From Olivibacter domesticus (GTDB taxonomy: Bacteria; Bacteroidota; Bacteroidia; Sphingobacteriales; Sphingobacteriaceae), in assembly GCF_900109575.1 (NCBI RefSeq), contig NZ_FOAF01000004.1, positions 248,001 through 312,000 on the forward strand: 64,000 bases of DNA, given 5' to 3'. The translations under genes and the position numbers were made by a program. The notes beneath the pieces were generated by a model, which was given only the letters and a program-made list of their open reading frames with translations, did no database searches and was not told the DNA's origin. Below are positions 9,596 to 17,867 of the stretch, piece after piece (the first letter of the stretch is position 1; the number at the start of each line of letters is the position of its first letter).

Positions 9596-11233
9596 ATGTC
9601 GAAACAAGTTAAATATAATGTTGAAGCCCGTGATGCTTTAAAAAGAGGTGTTGACATTCTAGCCAATGCTGTTAAGGTAACCTTAGGTCCTAAAGGTCGC
9701 AATGTAATTATTGAGAAAAAATTCGGTTCCCCCGCTATTACCAAAGACGGTGTTACTGTTGCTAAGGAGATTGATTTAAAAGATCCATTGGAAAATATGG
9801 GCGCTCAAATGGTAAAAGAAGTGGCTTCCAAAACTGCCGATCAAGCTGGAGATGGAACTACAACTGCTACCGTTCTAGCACAAGCTATTGTAACAGCTGG
9901 TATTAAAAATGTTGCAGCCGGTGCAAACCCTATGGATTTAAAACGCGGTATTGACAAAGCTGTAACGGCAATTGTTCAGAGCTTACAAAAGCAATCGCAA
10001 ACAGTTGGTGAAGACAACAACAAAATCAAACAAGTTGCTACGATCTCTGCTAATAATGATGAGATAATCGGTGAATTGATTGCTGAAGCAATGGAAAAAG
10101 TTGGTAAAGATGGTGTCATTACTGTTGAAGAAGCAAAAGGAACAGAAACAGAAGTAAGAACTGTAGAAGGTATGCAGTTTGATCGCGGTTATCTTTCTCC
10201 TTATTTTGCTACTAATACAGAGAAGATGGAAGCTGAATTAGAAAACCCTTACATATTGATTTATGATAAAAAAATCAGCAATATGAAAGAGTTGCTTCCA
10301 ATTTTGGAAAAACAAGTTCAAACAGGCAAACCATTATTAATTATTGCTGAAGATTTAGATGGAGAAGCTTTAGCAACCTTAGTGGTAAATAAAATTCGCG
10401 GGTCTTTGAAAGTAGCAGCAGTTAAAGCTCCTGGCTTTGGCGATCGTCGTAAAGCAATGTTAGAAGATATTGCTGTTTTAACAGGCGGAACTGTAATTTC
10501 TGAAGAAAGAGGATACAAATTAGAAAACGCTGAGCTTTCTTACTTAGGTCAAGCTGAAAAAGTAGTTGTAGATAAAGATAACACAACCATCATTAACGGT
10601 TCTGGGCAAACGGAAGAGATTAAAGCTCGAGTAAGTCAAATTAAAGCTCAGATTGAATCTACTACATCTGACTACGATCGCGAAAAATTGCAAGAACGTT
10701 TAGCTAAATTAGCTGGCGGTGTTGCCGTTCTTTATGTGGGTGCTGCTACTGAAGTAGAAATGAAAGAGAAGAAAGACCGTGTAGACGATGCTTTACACGC
10801 GACTCGTGCAGCAGTTGAAGAAGGTATCGTTGCTGGTGGTGGCGTAGCATTTATTCGTGCAATTGAATCCCTTGAAAACCTAAAAGGTGATCATGAAGAT
10901 GAGACTACTGGTATCAACATTATCAAACGCGCAATTGAAGAACCATTACGTACTATCTGTAACAATGCAGGTGTTGAAGGTTCTATTATTGTACAAAAAG
11001 TGAAAGAAGGATCTGGAGATTACGGCTATAATGCACGTTTTGACAGATTTGAGAACCTTATCAGTGCTGGTGTAATTGATCCAACTAAAGTATCTCGTGT
11101 TGCATTAGAAAATGCAGCTTCAATCGCAGCTATGTTGTTAACTACTGAATGTATATTAGCAGACGAGCCGGAAGAAGATAAAGGTGGTGCTGGAGCTCCT
11201 CCAATGGGTGGTGGCATGGGTGGTATGATGTAA
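9596..11233 (+). CDS. groL: Chaperonin GroEL (Hsp60)
   Basis: A 545-residue subunit of the double-ring chaperonin that folds cytoplasmic proteins in an ATP-driven cycle with GroES. Family landmarks are all present: [10 protein letters not shown] near residue 30, the nucleotide-site [11 protein letters not shown] near 86, the apical region with [18 protein letters not shown], the ATPase-associated [14 protein letters not shown] near 405, and the C-terminal GGMGGMM tail. Start and length are standard. It lies directly downstream of groS and is closed by a strong terminator. Codon use appears more uniform than in its neighbours, as expected for an abundant protein. Confidence 0.99.
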   Translation: MSKQVKYNVEARDALKRGVDILANAVKVTLGPKGRNVIIEKKFGSPAITKDGVTVAKEIDLKDPLENMGAQMVKEVASKTADQAGDGTTTATVLAQAIVTAGIKNVAAGANPMDLKRGIDKAVTAIVQSLQKQSQTVGEDNNKIKQVATISANNDEIIGELIAEAMEKVGKDGVITVEEAKGTETEVRTVEGMQFDRGYLSPYFATNTEKMEAELENPYILIYDKKISNMKELLPILEKQVQTGKPLLIIAEDLDGEALATLVVNKIRGSLKVAAVKAPGFGDRRKAMLEDIAVLTGGTVISEERGYKLENAELSYLGQAEKVVVDKDNTTIINGSGQTEEIKARVSQIKAQIESTTSDYDREKLQERLAKLAGGVAVLYVGAATEVEMKEKKDRVDDALHATRAAVEEGIVAGGGVAFIRAIESLENLKGDHEDETTGINIIKRAIEEPLRTICNNAGVEGSIIVQKVKEGSGDYGYNARFDRFENLISAGVIDPTKVSRVALENAASIAAMLLTTECILADEPEEDKGGAGAPPMGGGMGGMM

Positions 11234-11253
11234 TCATCGTTATCCCCTATTAT

Positions 11254-11301
11254 AAACAGAAAGTCCGTTGTTTAGATTAAACAACGGACTTTCTGTTTTT
11301 T
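11254..11301 (+). terminator. Strong terminator after groL
   Basis: A perfect 20-bp inverted repeat (11254-11273 with 11279-11298, core GAAAGTCCGTTG) is followed by a T run. It ends the groSL transcript and may also end the converging minus-strand unit. Confidence 0.92.
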
Positions 11302-11327
11302 CGTAATAAATAATAATCGAACTCAGG

Positions 11328-11816
11328 TTAGTAGGTTTCACTATCCGGTGGAATTCCAAAATCATAGTTATCCATATTGCCGGCCCTCCTTCTAGCAGTA
11401 TTATTATGTGCAGGTTTCTTCTTTATCCAAGAGGTTATATTATCTATGACACTTGCCAATCGATCTTTATTCAAAAAACCAGCTGCTTGACTGGAAAGGA
11501 GGCCCATGATAATTCGTTTCAAGTATCCAGCTTTTCGAAAGAAGATACGGTTAATCAAAAAAGGCAGTCCTACCCGCAAACTTTTTGTAAGCCAGTCTTC
11601 ATGAAAACCATCGCCTCCTTTAACACCGAATTTGCTGAGAATATTGCTTGTCGGAAGAAAAGAAAAGATATTTTGAAAAAAATGCATCGGCTTATTAATC
11701 TTCTCTTTCAAAAGACCATATTGATTCCCTAAATAGGCTTCCTGCTCAACTTTCAGATTTTTGAGTCTAGCAATTTCTTCCTTAAGTTCATTCAGATTAG
11801 TAATTTTCTTCTTCAT
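11328..11816 (-). CDS. Conserved hypothetical protein with N-terminal coiled coil
   Basis: A 162-residue protein, first in line at the 3' end of a three-gene minus-strand group. It opens with a charged helix (LNELKEEIARLKNLKVEQEA) likely to form a coiled coil, followed by an aromatic stretch (MHFFQNIFSFLPTS) and a weakly hydrophobic region around LPFLINRIFFRKAG. I chose the ATG at 11816, which overlaps the upstream gene by 20 bases; an earlier ATG would read through the DDDDDEEENY tail of that gene. The short overlap implies translational coupling with the holin-like protein. No family is recognised. Membrane association as a partner of its neighbours is a guess. Confidence 0.6.
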   Translation of the reverse strand: MKKKITNLNELKEEIARLKNLKVEQEAYLGNQYGLLKEKINKPMHFFQNIFSFLPTSNILSKFGVKGGDGFHEDWLTKSLRVGLPFLINRIFFRKAGYLKRIIMGLLSSQAAGFLNKDRLASVIDNITSWIKKKPAHNNTARRRAGNMDNYDFGIPPDSETY

Positions 11817-12174
11817 CGTCATCATCATCATTACGTAAGCGCATAAAAATACGAACACACATATTTGCGATCATTGTCTTTATTGTGTTCCTAAAAATCG
11901 CTACCAGTATTATTAACAAAATAAAGAGCGCTCCAGTAAGAGCAAAACCCAATGCATAACTATTGAGCAATTCTCCTATAAAAAAAGCTAAAGCCATGCT
12001 CAGATAGAATACAACGAAAAAAGCGAAGAGAAGACTGATAATACTAACAGTCATTCCAGGAAGGATCTTGGAGATGCGTCCTACGAATTTTAGATAAGCT
12101 AAATCCGCATGATTTTCTACATATTCTTTTAGCTTTTGGATTACATTCTTAATTGAAAATTTATTATCTTCCAT
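11797..12174 (-). CDS. Phage-holin-superfamily-like membrane protein
   Basis: A 125-residue protein with two long transmembrane helices (about 40-65 and 70-100) that resembles the 'phage holin family' or Holin-X-like proteins common in chromosomes. It ends in a run of acidic residues (DDDDDEEENY). It stands between a YtxH-like gene and the coiled-coil protein, an arrangement I know from other Bacteroidota. There are no phage genes nearby, so a lysis role is unlikely; a stress-related envelope role is more plausible but unproven. Confidence 0.75.
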   Translation of the reverse strand: MEDNKFSIKNVIQKLKEYVENHADLAYLKFVGRISKILPGMTVSIISLLFAFFVVFYLSMALAFFIGELLNSYALGFALTGALFILLIILVAIFRNTIKTMIANMCVRIFMRLRNDDDDDEEENY

Positions 12175-12186
12175 AGACCGTGTATT

Positions 12187-12263
12187 TCCATTATAGATGC
12201 ATTCAACCGCGTCTTAGCATCTATAATGGATGTTGAATTATCCTTCTATAATGGATATTGAAT
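12187..12263. repeat. Triplicated TCTATAATGGA repeat with hairpin
   Basis: The gap between the YtxH-like and holin-like genes has a 14-bp perfect inverted repeat (TCCATTATAGATGC at 12187-12200 and its complement at 12217-12230). A third copy, TCTATAATGGATATTGAATT, begins near 12243 and repeats the TATAATGGATgTTGAATT on its left. The transcript between the two genes would form a hairpin, perhaps an RNA stability or processing signal. Confidence 0.6.
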
Positions 12264-12269
12264 TTATAT

Positions 12270-12539
12270 TCAGGCGTGTTCTTCGAGTGCTTCTTCTACT
12301 TCAGCCTCTCCTTTGTTTACTTTTGACTTCACTGTAGAAACCAAGCGCTCCTTCAGATCATTAAACTGTTCAACCTGTTCAGCAGTGCGTTCTTTAATAG
12401 CATCTCCCAGGTCCTTTAAAGAGTCGCTTAATTTATCTCTTGTATCAGATCCCTTTTCCGGAGCAAATAAAATTCCCAATGCTGCACCTGCGGCCAAACC
12501 TGCCAATAAAGCAGCTACTACTTTTCCATTATCCTTCAT
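12270..12539 (-). CDS. YtxH domain-containing protein
   Basis: An 89-residue protein with an N-terminal glycine- and alanine-rich membrane segment ending in the YtxH signature (AALLAGLAAGAALGILFAPEKG, about 9-30). An amphipathic, highly charged helix with many K, E and D residues follows. YtxH-type proteins are general-stress proteins of unknown mechanism in other bacteria. It begins the three-gene group with the holin-like and coiled-coil proteins, which suggests a shared membrane-stress role. Confidence 0.85.
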   Translation of the reverse strand: MKDNGKVVAALLAGLAAGAALGILFAPEKGSDTRDKLSDSLKDLGDAIKERTAEQVEQFNDLKERLVSTVKSKVNKGEAEVEEALEEHA

Positions 12540-12645
12540 GATGTTAAAAATTAAATTTTATGTTACTAATTAATGTTAAAACAAAGGCAACTGATTGTGA
12601 CCTCTTATAAATACAATATTATATAGCAAACTGTTTGCCAACAAG

Positions 12646-13689
12646 CTATTCTTCGGCTATTTTTTTTCTATATCGAACCTCTGCCAGCTTATTTGTTTCA
12701 TATATTTTCACGGTTATCAAAAAATAAGATAAAAGTAAAGGACCGAAAACCAGTCCCATAATTCCAAATACGGGGATTCCTATGATAACACCAATTATAG
12801 TAATAATAGGATGTATATTCCCCACCCTTTTTGCAATCACCAAGCGAAGCACATTATCTATATTAGAGACGAACAGCAATCCCCACAAGAGCATTCCAAC
12901 AGCATTAAACGTATCGCCGCCTACTAATTTAATGATACATGCCGGAATAAACACCATGGGTGCACCCACTACCGGTATAAAGGAAAGAATTACACATATA
13001 ACTCCCCAGAATAGGGGATCAGCAAAATCAAAAATCCAGTAACCAAATGATACAGCCGTTCCTTGTATTAGGGCAATCAAACCTTGTCCTAATATGTTCG
13101 AATAGGTAATATTCCGAAGTTCGATTCCAAATCTTACAGCATTCTCATCTCTAAAAGGAGCATACTTTAGCAAGCCCTTCTCAAATTCGCGATAGCTCAC
13201 AAATAAAAAATACAACAGAAAGTACATTACTGTTAAGTCCAGCAATAAATTTGCTGCTCCTCCCAAAATCGATGTGAGCAAATTACCAGCATACGAAATA
13301 CCTTTCTGCAGATTGTCAGCTATCAAATCTGGTTGTTGTAACTTGTCTCCCAGAAACTCATTAATGCTATCAATAACCCGCTTAATTTTCTCTGGATTTC
13401 TGGTCATTTCAATAACCCTCCTAGCAATCATATTTATTAATCCATAAAATGGGAATATGATAATGAAAAAGGAAGATACTATGATCAAAATAGCCACCAG
13501 TGATTTACGCCATTTCAAACGTTCGATCAAAAAAATATTCAATGGCCTAAATATCGTATACATTACCAGCGTAGCTAAAAGTGCACCGAAAATACCCCTT
13601 AATGAGTAAAGTATAAAAGCACCAAGTACAATAATAATCAGCAGCGTAATATTGTTACGCTGTTTTTGATCGAATAAAGCTGCGGACAT
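12646..13689 (-). CDS. AI-2E family (PerM-type) membrane transporter
   Basis: A 347-residue polytopic membrane protein with about seven to eight helices. The N-terminal helices include the NITLLIIIVLGAFILYSLRG region. The central domain has a long periplasmic or amphipathic segment (KIKRVIDSINEFLGDKLQQ), and the C-terminal half carries the family's glycine- and proline-rich PVVGAPMVFIPACI and NIHPIITIIGVIIGIPVFG stretches. Members have been linked to autoinducer-2 export, ion/proton antiport and general permeation, so the substrate cannot be named. It stands alone between the YtxH group and the crotonase. Confidence 0.88.
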   Translation of the reverse strand: MSAALFDQKQRNNITLLIIIVLGAFILYSLRGIFGALLATLVMYTIFRPLNIFLIERLKWRKSLVAILIIVSSFFIIIFPFYGLINMIARRVIEMTRNPEKIKRVIDSINEFLGDKLQQPDLIADNLQKGISYAGNLLTSILGGAANLLLDLTVMYFLLYFLFVSYREFEKGLLKYAPFRDENAVRFGIELRNITYSNILGQGLIALIQGTAVSFGYWIFDFADPLFWGVICVILSFIPVVGAPMVFIPACIIKLVGGDTFNAVGMLLWGLLFVSNIDNVLRLVIAKRVGNIHPIITIIGVIIGIPVFGIMGLVFGPLLLSYFLITVKIYETNKLAEVRYRKKIAEE

Positions 13690-13742
13690 GTATAAAGTTA
13701 ATAGGAAAATTGAAAAAGATAAAATTTACTTCAATTAAAGCA

Positions 13743-14525
13743 TCATTCTTTCTTAAAATCTGGACTTCGTCTTTCTAAAAAAGCCGTTACACCCTCTTTG
13801 AAATCTGCTGTACCGAAACATTTTGAAAACTCGACTATTTCAACTTCAAAACCATCTTTTCCATCAACAAGCGAAGCATTTACAGCCCTTATAGCTGCCG
13901 CTACTGCTTGAGGCGACCGAGTAGCAATATCCACTAGAATATCTTCTGCTTTTGCAACCACTTCGTCATTAGGCACCACATGGTTTACCAATCCGATTTG
14001 CAGGGCTTTTTCCGCATTTATCATGTTTCCTGTCAGTATGATTTCCAGGGCATTACCTCGTCCTACCAGTTGGGTTAATCGCTGTGTACCACCATATCCA
14101 GGAATTAAACCCAGCGAAACTTCAGGCAACCCCATCCTTGCTGTATGACTGGCAACTCTGATATGGCATGCCATGGCCAACTCTAATCCGCCTCCTAAAG
14201 CAAAACCATTAATAGCCGCAACAATGGGCTTTTCTGCCTGATGGATTAGATCAAAAACCTTGGTTTGACCATCCTTTGCCAAATGCAGGGCCTCTTCTTC
14301 ATTGAAAGCTGAAAATTCACTTATATCTGCTCCGGCAACGAATGCTTTTTCACCTGCGCCCGTTAGTACGATTCCCTTCACCACTGCATCTTGCAAACCC
14401 CTATTGATTGCGTCGTTTAGTTCAATTAAGGTCTCTTTGTTAAGGGCGTTTAACTTTTTTTCACGATTAATTGTAATTCGCAAAATGCCATTTTCAATAA
14501 TGGTTAATAAAAACTGATAAGCCAT
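13743..14525 (-). CDS. Enoyl-CoA hydratase / crotonase family protein
   Basis: A 260-residue cytoplasmic enzyme of the crotonase fold, most likely a short-chain enoyl-CoA hydratase adding water to trans-2-enoyl-CoA in beta-oxidation or the butyrate pathway. The oxyanion-hole segments FVAGADISEF (about 62-71) and NGFALGGGLELA (106-117) are present. The two catalytic glutamates of hydratases are conserved, E115 in GGGLELA and E135 in LPEVSLGLIPGYGGTQRL. The length is standard. It stands alone next to the repeat-bearing gap at 14.5-15.0 kb, so the pathway partner is not visible. Confidence 0.92.
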   Translation of the reverse strand: MAYQFLLTIIENGILRITINREKKLNALNKETLIELNDAINRGLQDAVVKGIVLTGAGEKAFVAGADISEFSAFNEEEALHLAKDGQTKVFDLIHQAEKPIVAAINGFALGGGLELAMACHIRVASHTARMGLPEVSLGLIPGYGGTQRLTQLVGRGNALEIILTGNMINAEKALQIGLVNHVVPNDEVVAKAEDILVDIATRSPQAVAAAIRAVNASLVDGKDGFEVEIVEFSKCFGTADFKEGVTAFLERRSPDFKKE

Positions 14526-14586
14526 GTCAAAAATTTAATTCATTTAATAAACAATTCGAGCAACTAAAGTTTTTTAAATTTTGTTA

Positions 14587-14855
14587 AAACCTGAATTCAA
14601 TTATTCTTTATGAGTTCAAAAATTCAATAGCAAAGCCAGGTAAGGCACCTTTGCGCAGGCCTATCGGGATAAGACAAGCCAAGGTAACGCAACCTGGAGA
14701 AGCTATTGGATTAGTTTTTCTCATTTTTTCACTTTGAAACGGCCATCTTCTTCCTGAAAACTCCTCGAAATAGCCCGCTATTCCTTCGTTCTTTTCAGTT
14801 GAATCTCACCATTTCAAAGCGTTCTGAACCGAAAATAATAATCGAATTCAGGTTA
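14587..14855. repeat. 269-bp element bounded by 22-bp inverted repeats
   Basis: The otherwise gene-free stretch 14526-15038 contains an element whose ends are inverted copies (AAACCTGAATTCAATTATT at 14587 and AATAATCGAATTCAGGTTA ending at 14855, 19 of 22 bases matching by eye). Inside are two structured parts: a nested hairpin (14625-14708), and a second imperfect palindrome flanked by CTTTGAAA/TTTCAAAG with CTGAAAA/TTTTCAG inside (about 14731-14819). A single copy of the right end also occurs at 11309-11330. It resembles a MITE or a dispersed intergenic repeat. No transposase is present. Confidence 0.5.
14625..14708. ncRNA. Candidate structured RNA: nested multi-stem hairpin
   Basis: Successive stems nest with similar-sized internal loops: CAATAGC/GCTATTG (14625-14631 with 14702-14708), CCAGGT/ACCTGG (14636-14641 with 14692-14697), ACCTT/AAGGT (14647-14651 with 14681-14685), then GGC/GCC and an apical hairpin near 14661-14673. 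Purine-rich internal loops (AAAG facing AGAA) recall folded RNA rather than a terminator. The strand is unknown and no known riboswitch class is recognised. Confidence 0.35.
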
Positions 14856-14953
14856 AATATAAACAATGTTCCAAGGATGTTTATTTTTGCTTAAAAATGT
14901 CATTTTAGTTAAATATTTTCATATAAAAATACTTTTTACTCAATATTTTATCC

Positions 14954-14961
14954 TATCTTTG
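14954..14961 (+). promoter_or_regulatory. -7 promoter box for the L,D-transpeptidase gene
   Basis: TATCTTTG fits TAnnTTTG and lies 77 bases before the ATG at 15039, leaving a leader of about 70 bases. No convincing -33 TTTG is seen. Confidence 0.5.
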
Positions 14962-15038
14962 TAACGCAATAATTTGCAGATACTTGCGTTTTAAAATTTG
15001 GATATTTCATCAGTGATGAAAAAAGTGTAAAAGATTAT

Positions 15039-15878
15039 ATGAAGTTAAAAAAAAGTATTCTACTACCATCTCTTGTATTTTTATTCCTAACCATTCTTAT
15101 CAGTACGAGTTGGCGATCCATTCACCCATCAACAACTTCTCATAAAAATTATCGAAAAAAAGAACGCGACAATAAAAAGCGCTCCATTTTATCATATAAA
15201 TTTGAGAATTTATTTAACCGTATACACGGGTCTAATCCAACGCTCGATAGCAATGTTTTTAAGCAAGCCTATGTTGGCTATTTAAATTTATTAGAACAAG
15301 GAAAAACTAGCTCGTCTGTCATCACCATTGCAGACCTTAGTAAACATAGCAGCGAACGAAGATTATGGATTATAGATTTGGAACGAGATACCGTTCTGCT
15401 AAATACTTATGTAGCGCATGGCCGTGGAAGTGGTTTAGAAGAGGCTAAATTCTTTTCTAATAGGCCTAATTCCAACCAAAGTAGTTTAGGGTTTTACTTA
15501 ACAGGTGAAACCTACCAAGGCAAACATGGTAGATCTTTAAAACTTGACGGTTTGGATGAAGGCTTTAACACAAATGCCAGGGAGAGAGGTATTGTGTTGC
15601 ATGGAGCTTGGTACGTTGGACCAAACATATTAAAAGGCCAGGATCGAATGGGTGTAAGCCAAGGTTGTCCCGCCGTTGCAGAAGTATTAAAGGATAAAAT
15701 TATAGATTTAATAAAAGGCAAATCTGTTATGTATATCCATGGAAAGTCTTCTAACTATCAATCCGCCTTCATCAACGAAAGAACAGCTACCAGAAGCTTA
15801 GTCGCCTCTGCTAATAGTGATTCTGAACTTCTCCCAGATTCTACATTAGTCAGCAATATCGAAGGAAGCTTACTTTAG
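15039..15878 (+). CDS. Murein L,D-transpeptidase catalytic-domain protein (YkuD_2 type)
   Basis: A 279-residue exported protein with an N-terminal signal or anchor segment (about 5-23). Its catalytic domain belongs to the Bacteroidota/Proteobacteria 'murein L,D-transpeptidase catalytic domain' group. The active-site residues are visible: histidine 188 in VLHGAWYVG and cysteine 210 in MGVSQGCPAV, with an RxxGxSxGC-like context. Such enzymes form 3-3 crosslinks or attach proteins to peptidoglycan stem peptides in the periplasm. Its 3' end overlaps that of the convergent YcbB-type L,D-transpeptidase gene by 9 bases, so two different families of the same activity lie tail to tail. Confidence 0.88.
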   Translation: MKLKKSILLPSLVFLFLTILISTSWRSIHPSTTSHKNYRKKERDNKKRSILSYKFENLFNRIHGSNPTLDSNVFKQAYVGYLNLLEQGKTSSSVITIADLSKHSSERRLWIIDLERDTVLLNTYVAHGRGSGLEEAKFFSNRPNSNQSSLGFYLTGETYQGKHGRSLKLDGLDEGFNTNARERGIVLHGAWYVGPNILKGQDRMGVSQGCPAVAEVLKDKIIDLIKGKSVMYIHGKSSNYQSAFINERTATRSLVASANSDSELLPDSTLVSNIEGSLL

Positions 15879-17306
15879 TGCTCTATATAGAATAGAATCC
15901 TGCTTATAAATATCTTGGTAAAACACTAGTTTTCCCGCTTGCTCAGTGCAGGTAAAATAGTCTAATATTACCTGCACTTGAGGTTTAAGCTTAATTGTTC
16001 TCGCAACAGGATCAACCGACCCCATTTCTTCTTTAATTGTATTGTATTTTTCTCCTTCGCCAAATATAGCAAGCGCTAAATTTAATGGTTGTTCTACCCG
16101 TACACAACCATGACTTGCTGCTCTCATTGACCTATTGAATGTAGCTTTTACAGGCGTATCATGAAGATATACACTACTTCCATTTTTAAATAAAAATTTA
16201 ATAAGTCCTAAAGAATTGGTATTGCCTGGTCTTTGTTTAAATGTATAGGGAAGATTTTCTTTGTTATAACCAGACCACTCAATACTATCTGCATTTTCAT
16301 GCTTTTCCCCTTTATAGTATACATCAATTCCATGGTTAGCTAAATAAAATTTATCAGCCTGTGCCTGCACCAATATCTCCTTTGTGGCAATGCTTGTAGG
16401 AATATGCCAAACAGGATTCACTTGTACACTATGGATCATACTACTTAACATGGGGGTTTCATGGCCATCTGCCTTACCTACCACCACTTTCATTTTACTT
16501 ATCAGCTGCTCATCTTTGATTACATTTAACTCGAATGCCGGTATATTCACATAAACCATACCTGTACTATCTTTTGTGTACTTCCAACGCAGACGCTCCA
16601 TATTGGCAATCAAAGTAGACCTATTTTCTTTTGTTTCACGGCTTTTCCTGAGTCTTTCTTGCAATCTTTTATATAATTTAGCGTTTGGCTGAATACTATC
16701 TAAGTAATGTTTCAAATTAGCAGTCAGAAGCACATTTTTAAAAACAAGGCTATCGGGTCTTTTAACCGGAATATAATATCTATTTAAAATTCTTCTCGGA
16801 TTAACCTGTCCGTATTGTAGGGCAAAACTATAATTCGTTAAGCTTTCCGCAATTAACAGTTCCGCCTCGATAAGATGGTTATAAACTGCGGTTAAATTCT
16901 TGACGGTATCTTTGCCTCCCAAACCATTTATTAACTCTTTAAGCTCGTTTAGACGATAATTACTTTTAGATAAACCGTGCTCTTCAAGCTGTTCCAAATA
17001 GTCGATCAAGCTAAACAATGAGGAGTCAGGATAGAACTTGGTAAGCAAAATGGGTTGATAATCATTCTCGGCGTAAAAATTACGCAAGTAATTGGGGTTT
17101 TTGAATTTACTACTCGGCCTGGTTAAGTAGCTTTGTAAATACCGTTTTAGTGAATCGTTGTTTAACTCCTTATATACCTTATTTTTGGTTATCTTAAACA
17201 ATGCTTCACCTACTGGTGTAGACGGCCTACCACATTGCGTTAAACAAATACAACACAACAAAAACGCGAAAAATAAAAGAAGGTAAGATCGTAAATAGTT
17301 ATCCAT
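15870..17306 (-). CDS. L,D-transpeptidase, YcbB/LdtD type, putative lipoprotein
   Basis: A 478-residue exported enzyme. The N-terminal segment is strongly hydrophobic and ends in CLTQCG, so it may be a lipoprotein, although Q before C is atypical. The middle part (about 90-230) matches the YcbB scaffold domain. The C-terminal YkuD domain has the catalytic histidine and the SHGCVR cysteine motif (about H382 and C401, LHDTPVKATF then SHGCVRVEQP). It would make 3-3 peptidoglycan crosslinks. I took the ATG at 17306, since the upstream in-frame candidate at 17324 is TTG. It lies 54 bases beyond gldH on the same strand. Confidence 0.9.
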   Translation of the reverse strand: MDNYLRSYLLLFFAFLLCCICLTQCGRPSTPVGEALFKITKNKVYKELNNDSLKRYLQSYLTRPSSKFKNPNYLRNFYAENDYQPILLTKFYPDSSLFSLIDYLEQLEEHGLSKSNYRLNELKELINGLGGKDTVKNLTAVYNHLIEAELLIAESLTNYSFALQYGQVNPRRILNRYYIPVKRPDSLVFKNVLLTANLKHYLDSIQPNAKLYKRLQERLRKSRETKENRSTLIANMERLRWKYTKDSTGMVYVNIPAFELNVIKDEQLISKMKVVVGKADGHETPMLSSMIHSVQVNPVWHIPTSIATKEILVQAQADKFYLANHGIDVYYKGEKHENADSIEWSGYNKENLPYTFKQRPGNTNSLGLIKFLFKNGSSVYLHDTPVKATFNRSMRAASHGCVRVEQPLNLALAIFGEGEKYNTIKEEMGSVDPVARTIKLKPQVQVILDYFTCTEQAGKLVFYQDIYKQDSILYRALK

Positions 17307-17360
17307 AGAAATGTAGAAGCTCAAAAGCCGCTAACTTATAGGCACAAATAATGCCAAATC

Positions 17361-17867
17361 TTAATGTTTCTTATTCGGTTCAATACATATTCCAACATCA
17401 CTCACGCCCCTTAGCGGACTATCGCGCATATTCTGCTCTATCTCGTAGCGGTATGTACCTGTATCTGGGAAATAATAATCCTTGTCATACGTAATCTGAT
17501 AACTATATAAACTTCCCGCACTTTTTCCTAGCCACCTTCCATCTTTATCAGCAATCCGCAGTTCTATCCTTTTTGTTTGCTGTTTTTTATTTGGGTGTAC
17601 TTGATGCATAAGAACAAAGAGATTCGAATACCTATAATCTGCTGTTACTCTTACATTTACTTTTAAGCGATAGCTGGTTTGTTTATCTACAACTTTCACT
17701 TCAAATGATGGAACAAAATTATAGTTCCAAGATTGGTTGGGAATCGGTTTAAATTCATCTTTGAGCACATCGTCACTACAAGAAATAACGACACCAGCAA
17801 TTAAAAAAAAGACAATTAAAAAAACCAGCGAGTTACCTGTCCTTAATAATTTAACCTTTGTCTCCAT
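17361..17867 (-). CDS. gldH: Gliding motility lipoprotein GldH
   Basis: A 168-residue lipoprotein with a hydrophobic signal (SLVFLIVFFLIAGVV) and a lipobox ending VVISCSD, followed by the GldH-like body (YNFVPSFEVKVVDKQTSYRL, then SYQITYDKDYYFPDTGTYRYEIEQ). GldH is one of the Gld lipoproteins needed for gliding and type IX secretion in flavobacteria, and it is also found in non-gliding Bacteroidota. I placed the start at the ATG at 17867 (METKVKLL), 17 bases inside the preceding ricT gene; longer starts would read through the basic ricT tail. The overlap suggests translational coupling with ricT. Confidence 0.85.
   Translation of the reverse strand: METKVKLLRTGNSLVFLIVFFLIAGVVISCSDDVLKDEFKPIPNQSWNYNFVPSFEVKVVDKQTSYRLKVNVRVTADYRYSNLFVLMHQVHPNKKQQTKRIELRIADKDGRWLGKSAGSLYSYQITYDKDYYFPDTGTYRYEIEQNMRDSPLRGVSDVGICIEPNKKH

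Noticed and set aside
11797-12174. Prophage lysis gene
   Set aside because: The holin-like protein has no phage neighbours and the group recurs in bacterial chromosomes.
14608-14724. A 38-codon minus-strand frame (start ATG at 14724)
   Set aside because: It lies inside the palindromic element and its sequence is dictated by base-pairing repeats. No promoter or start support was seen.
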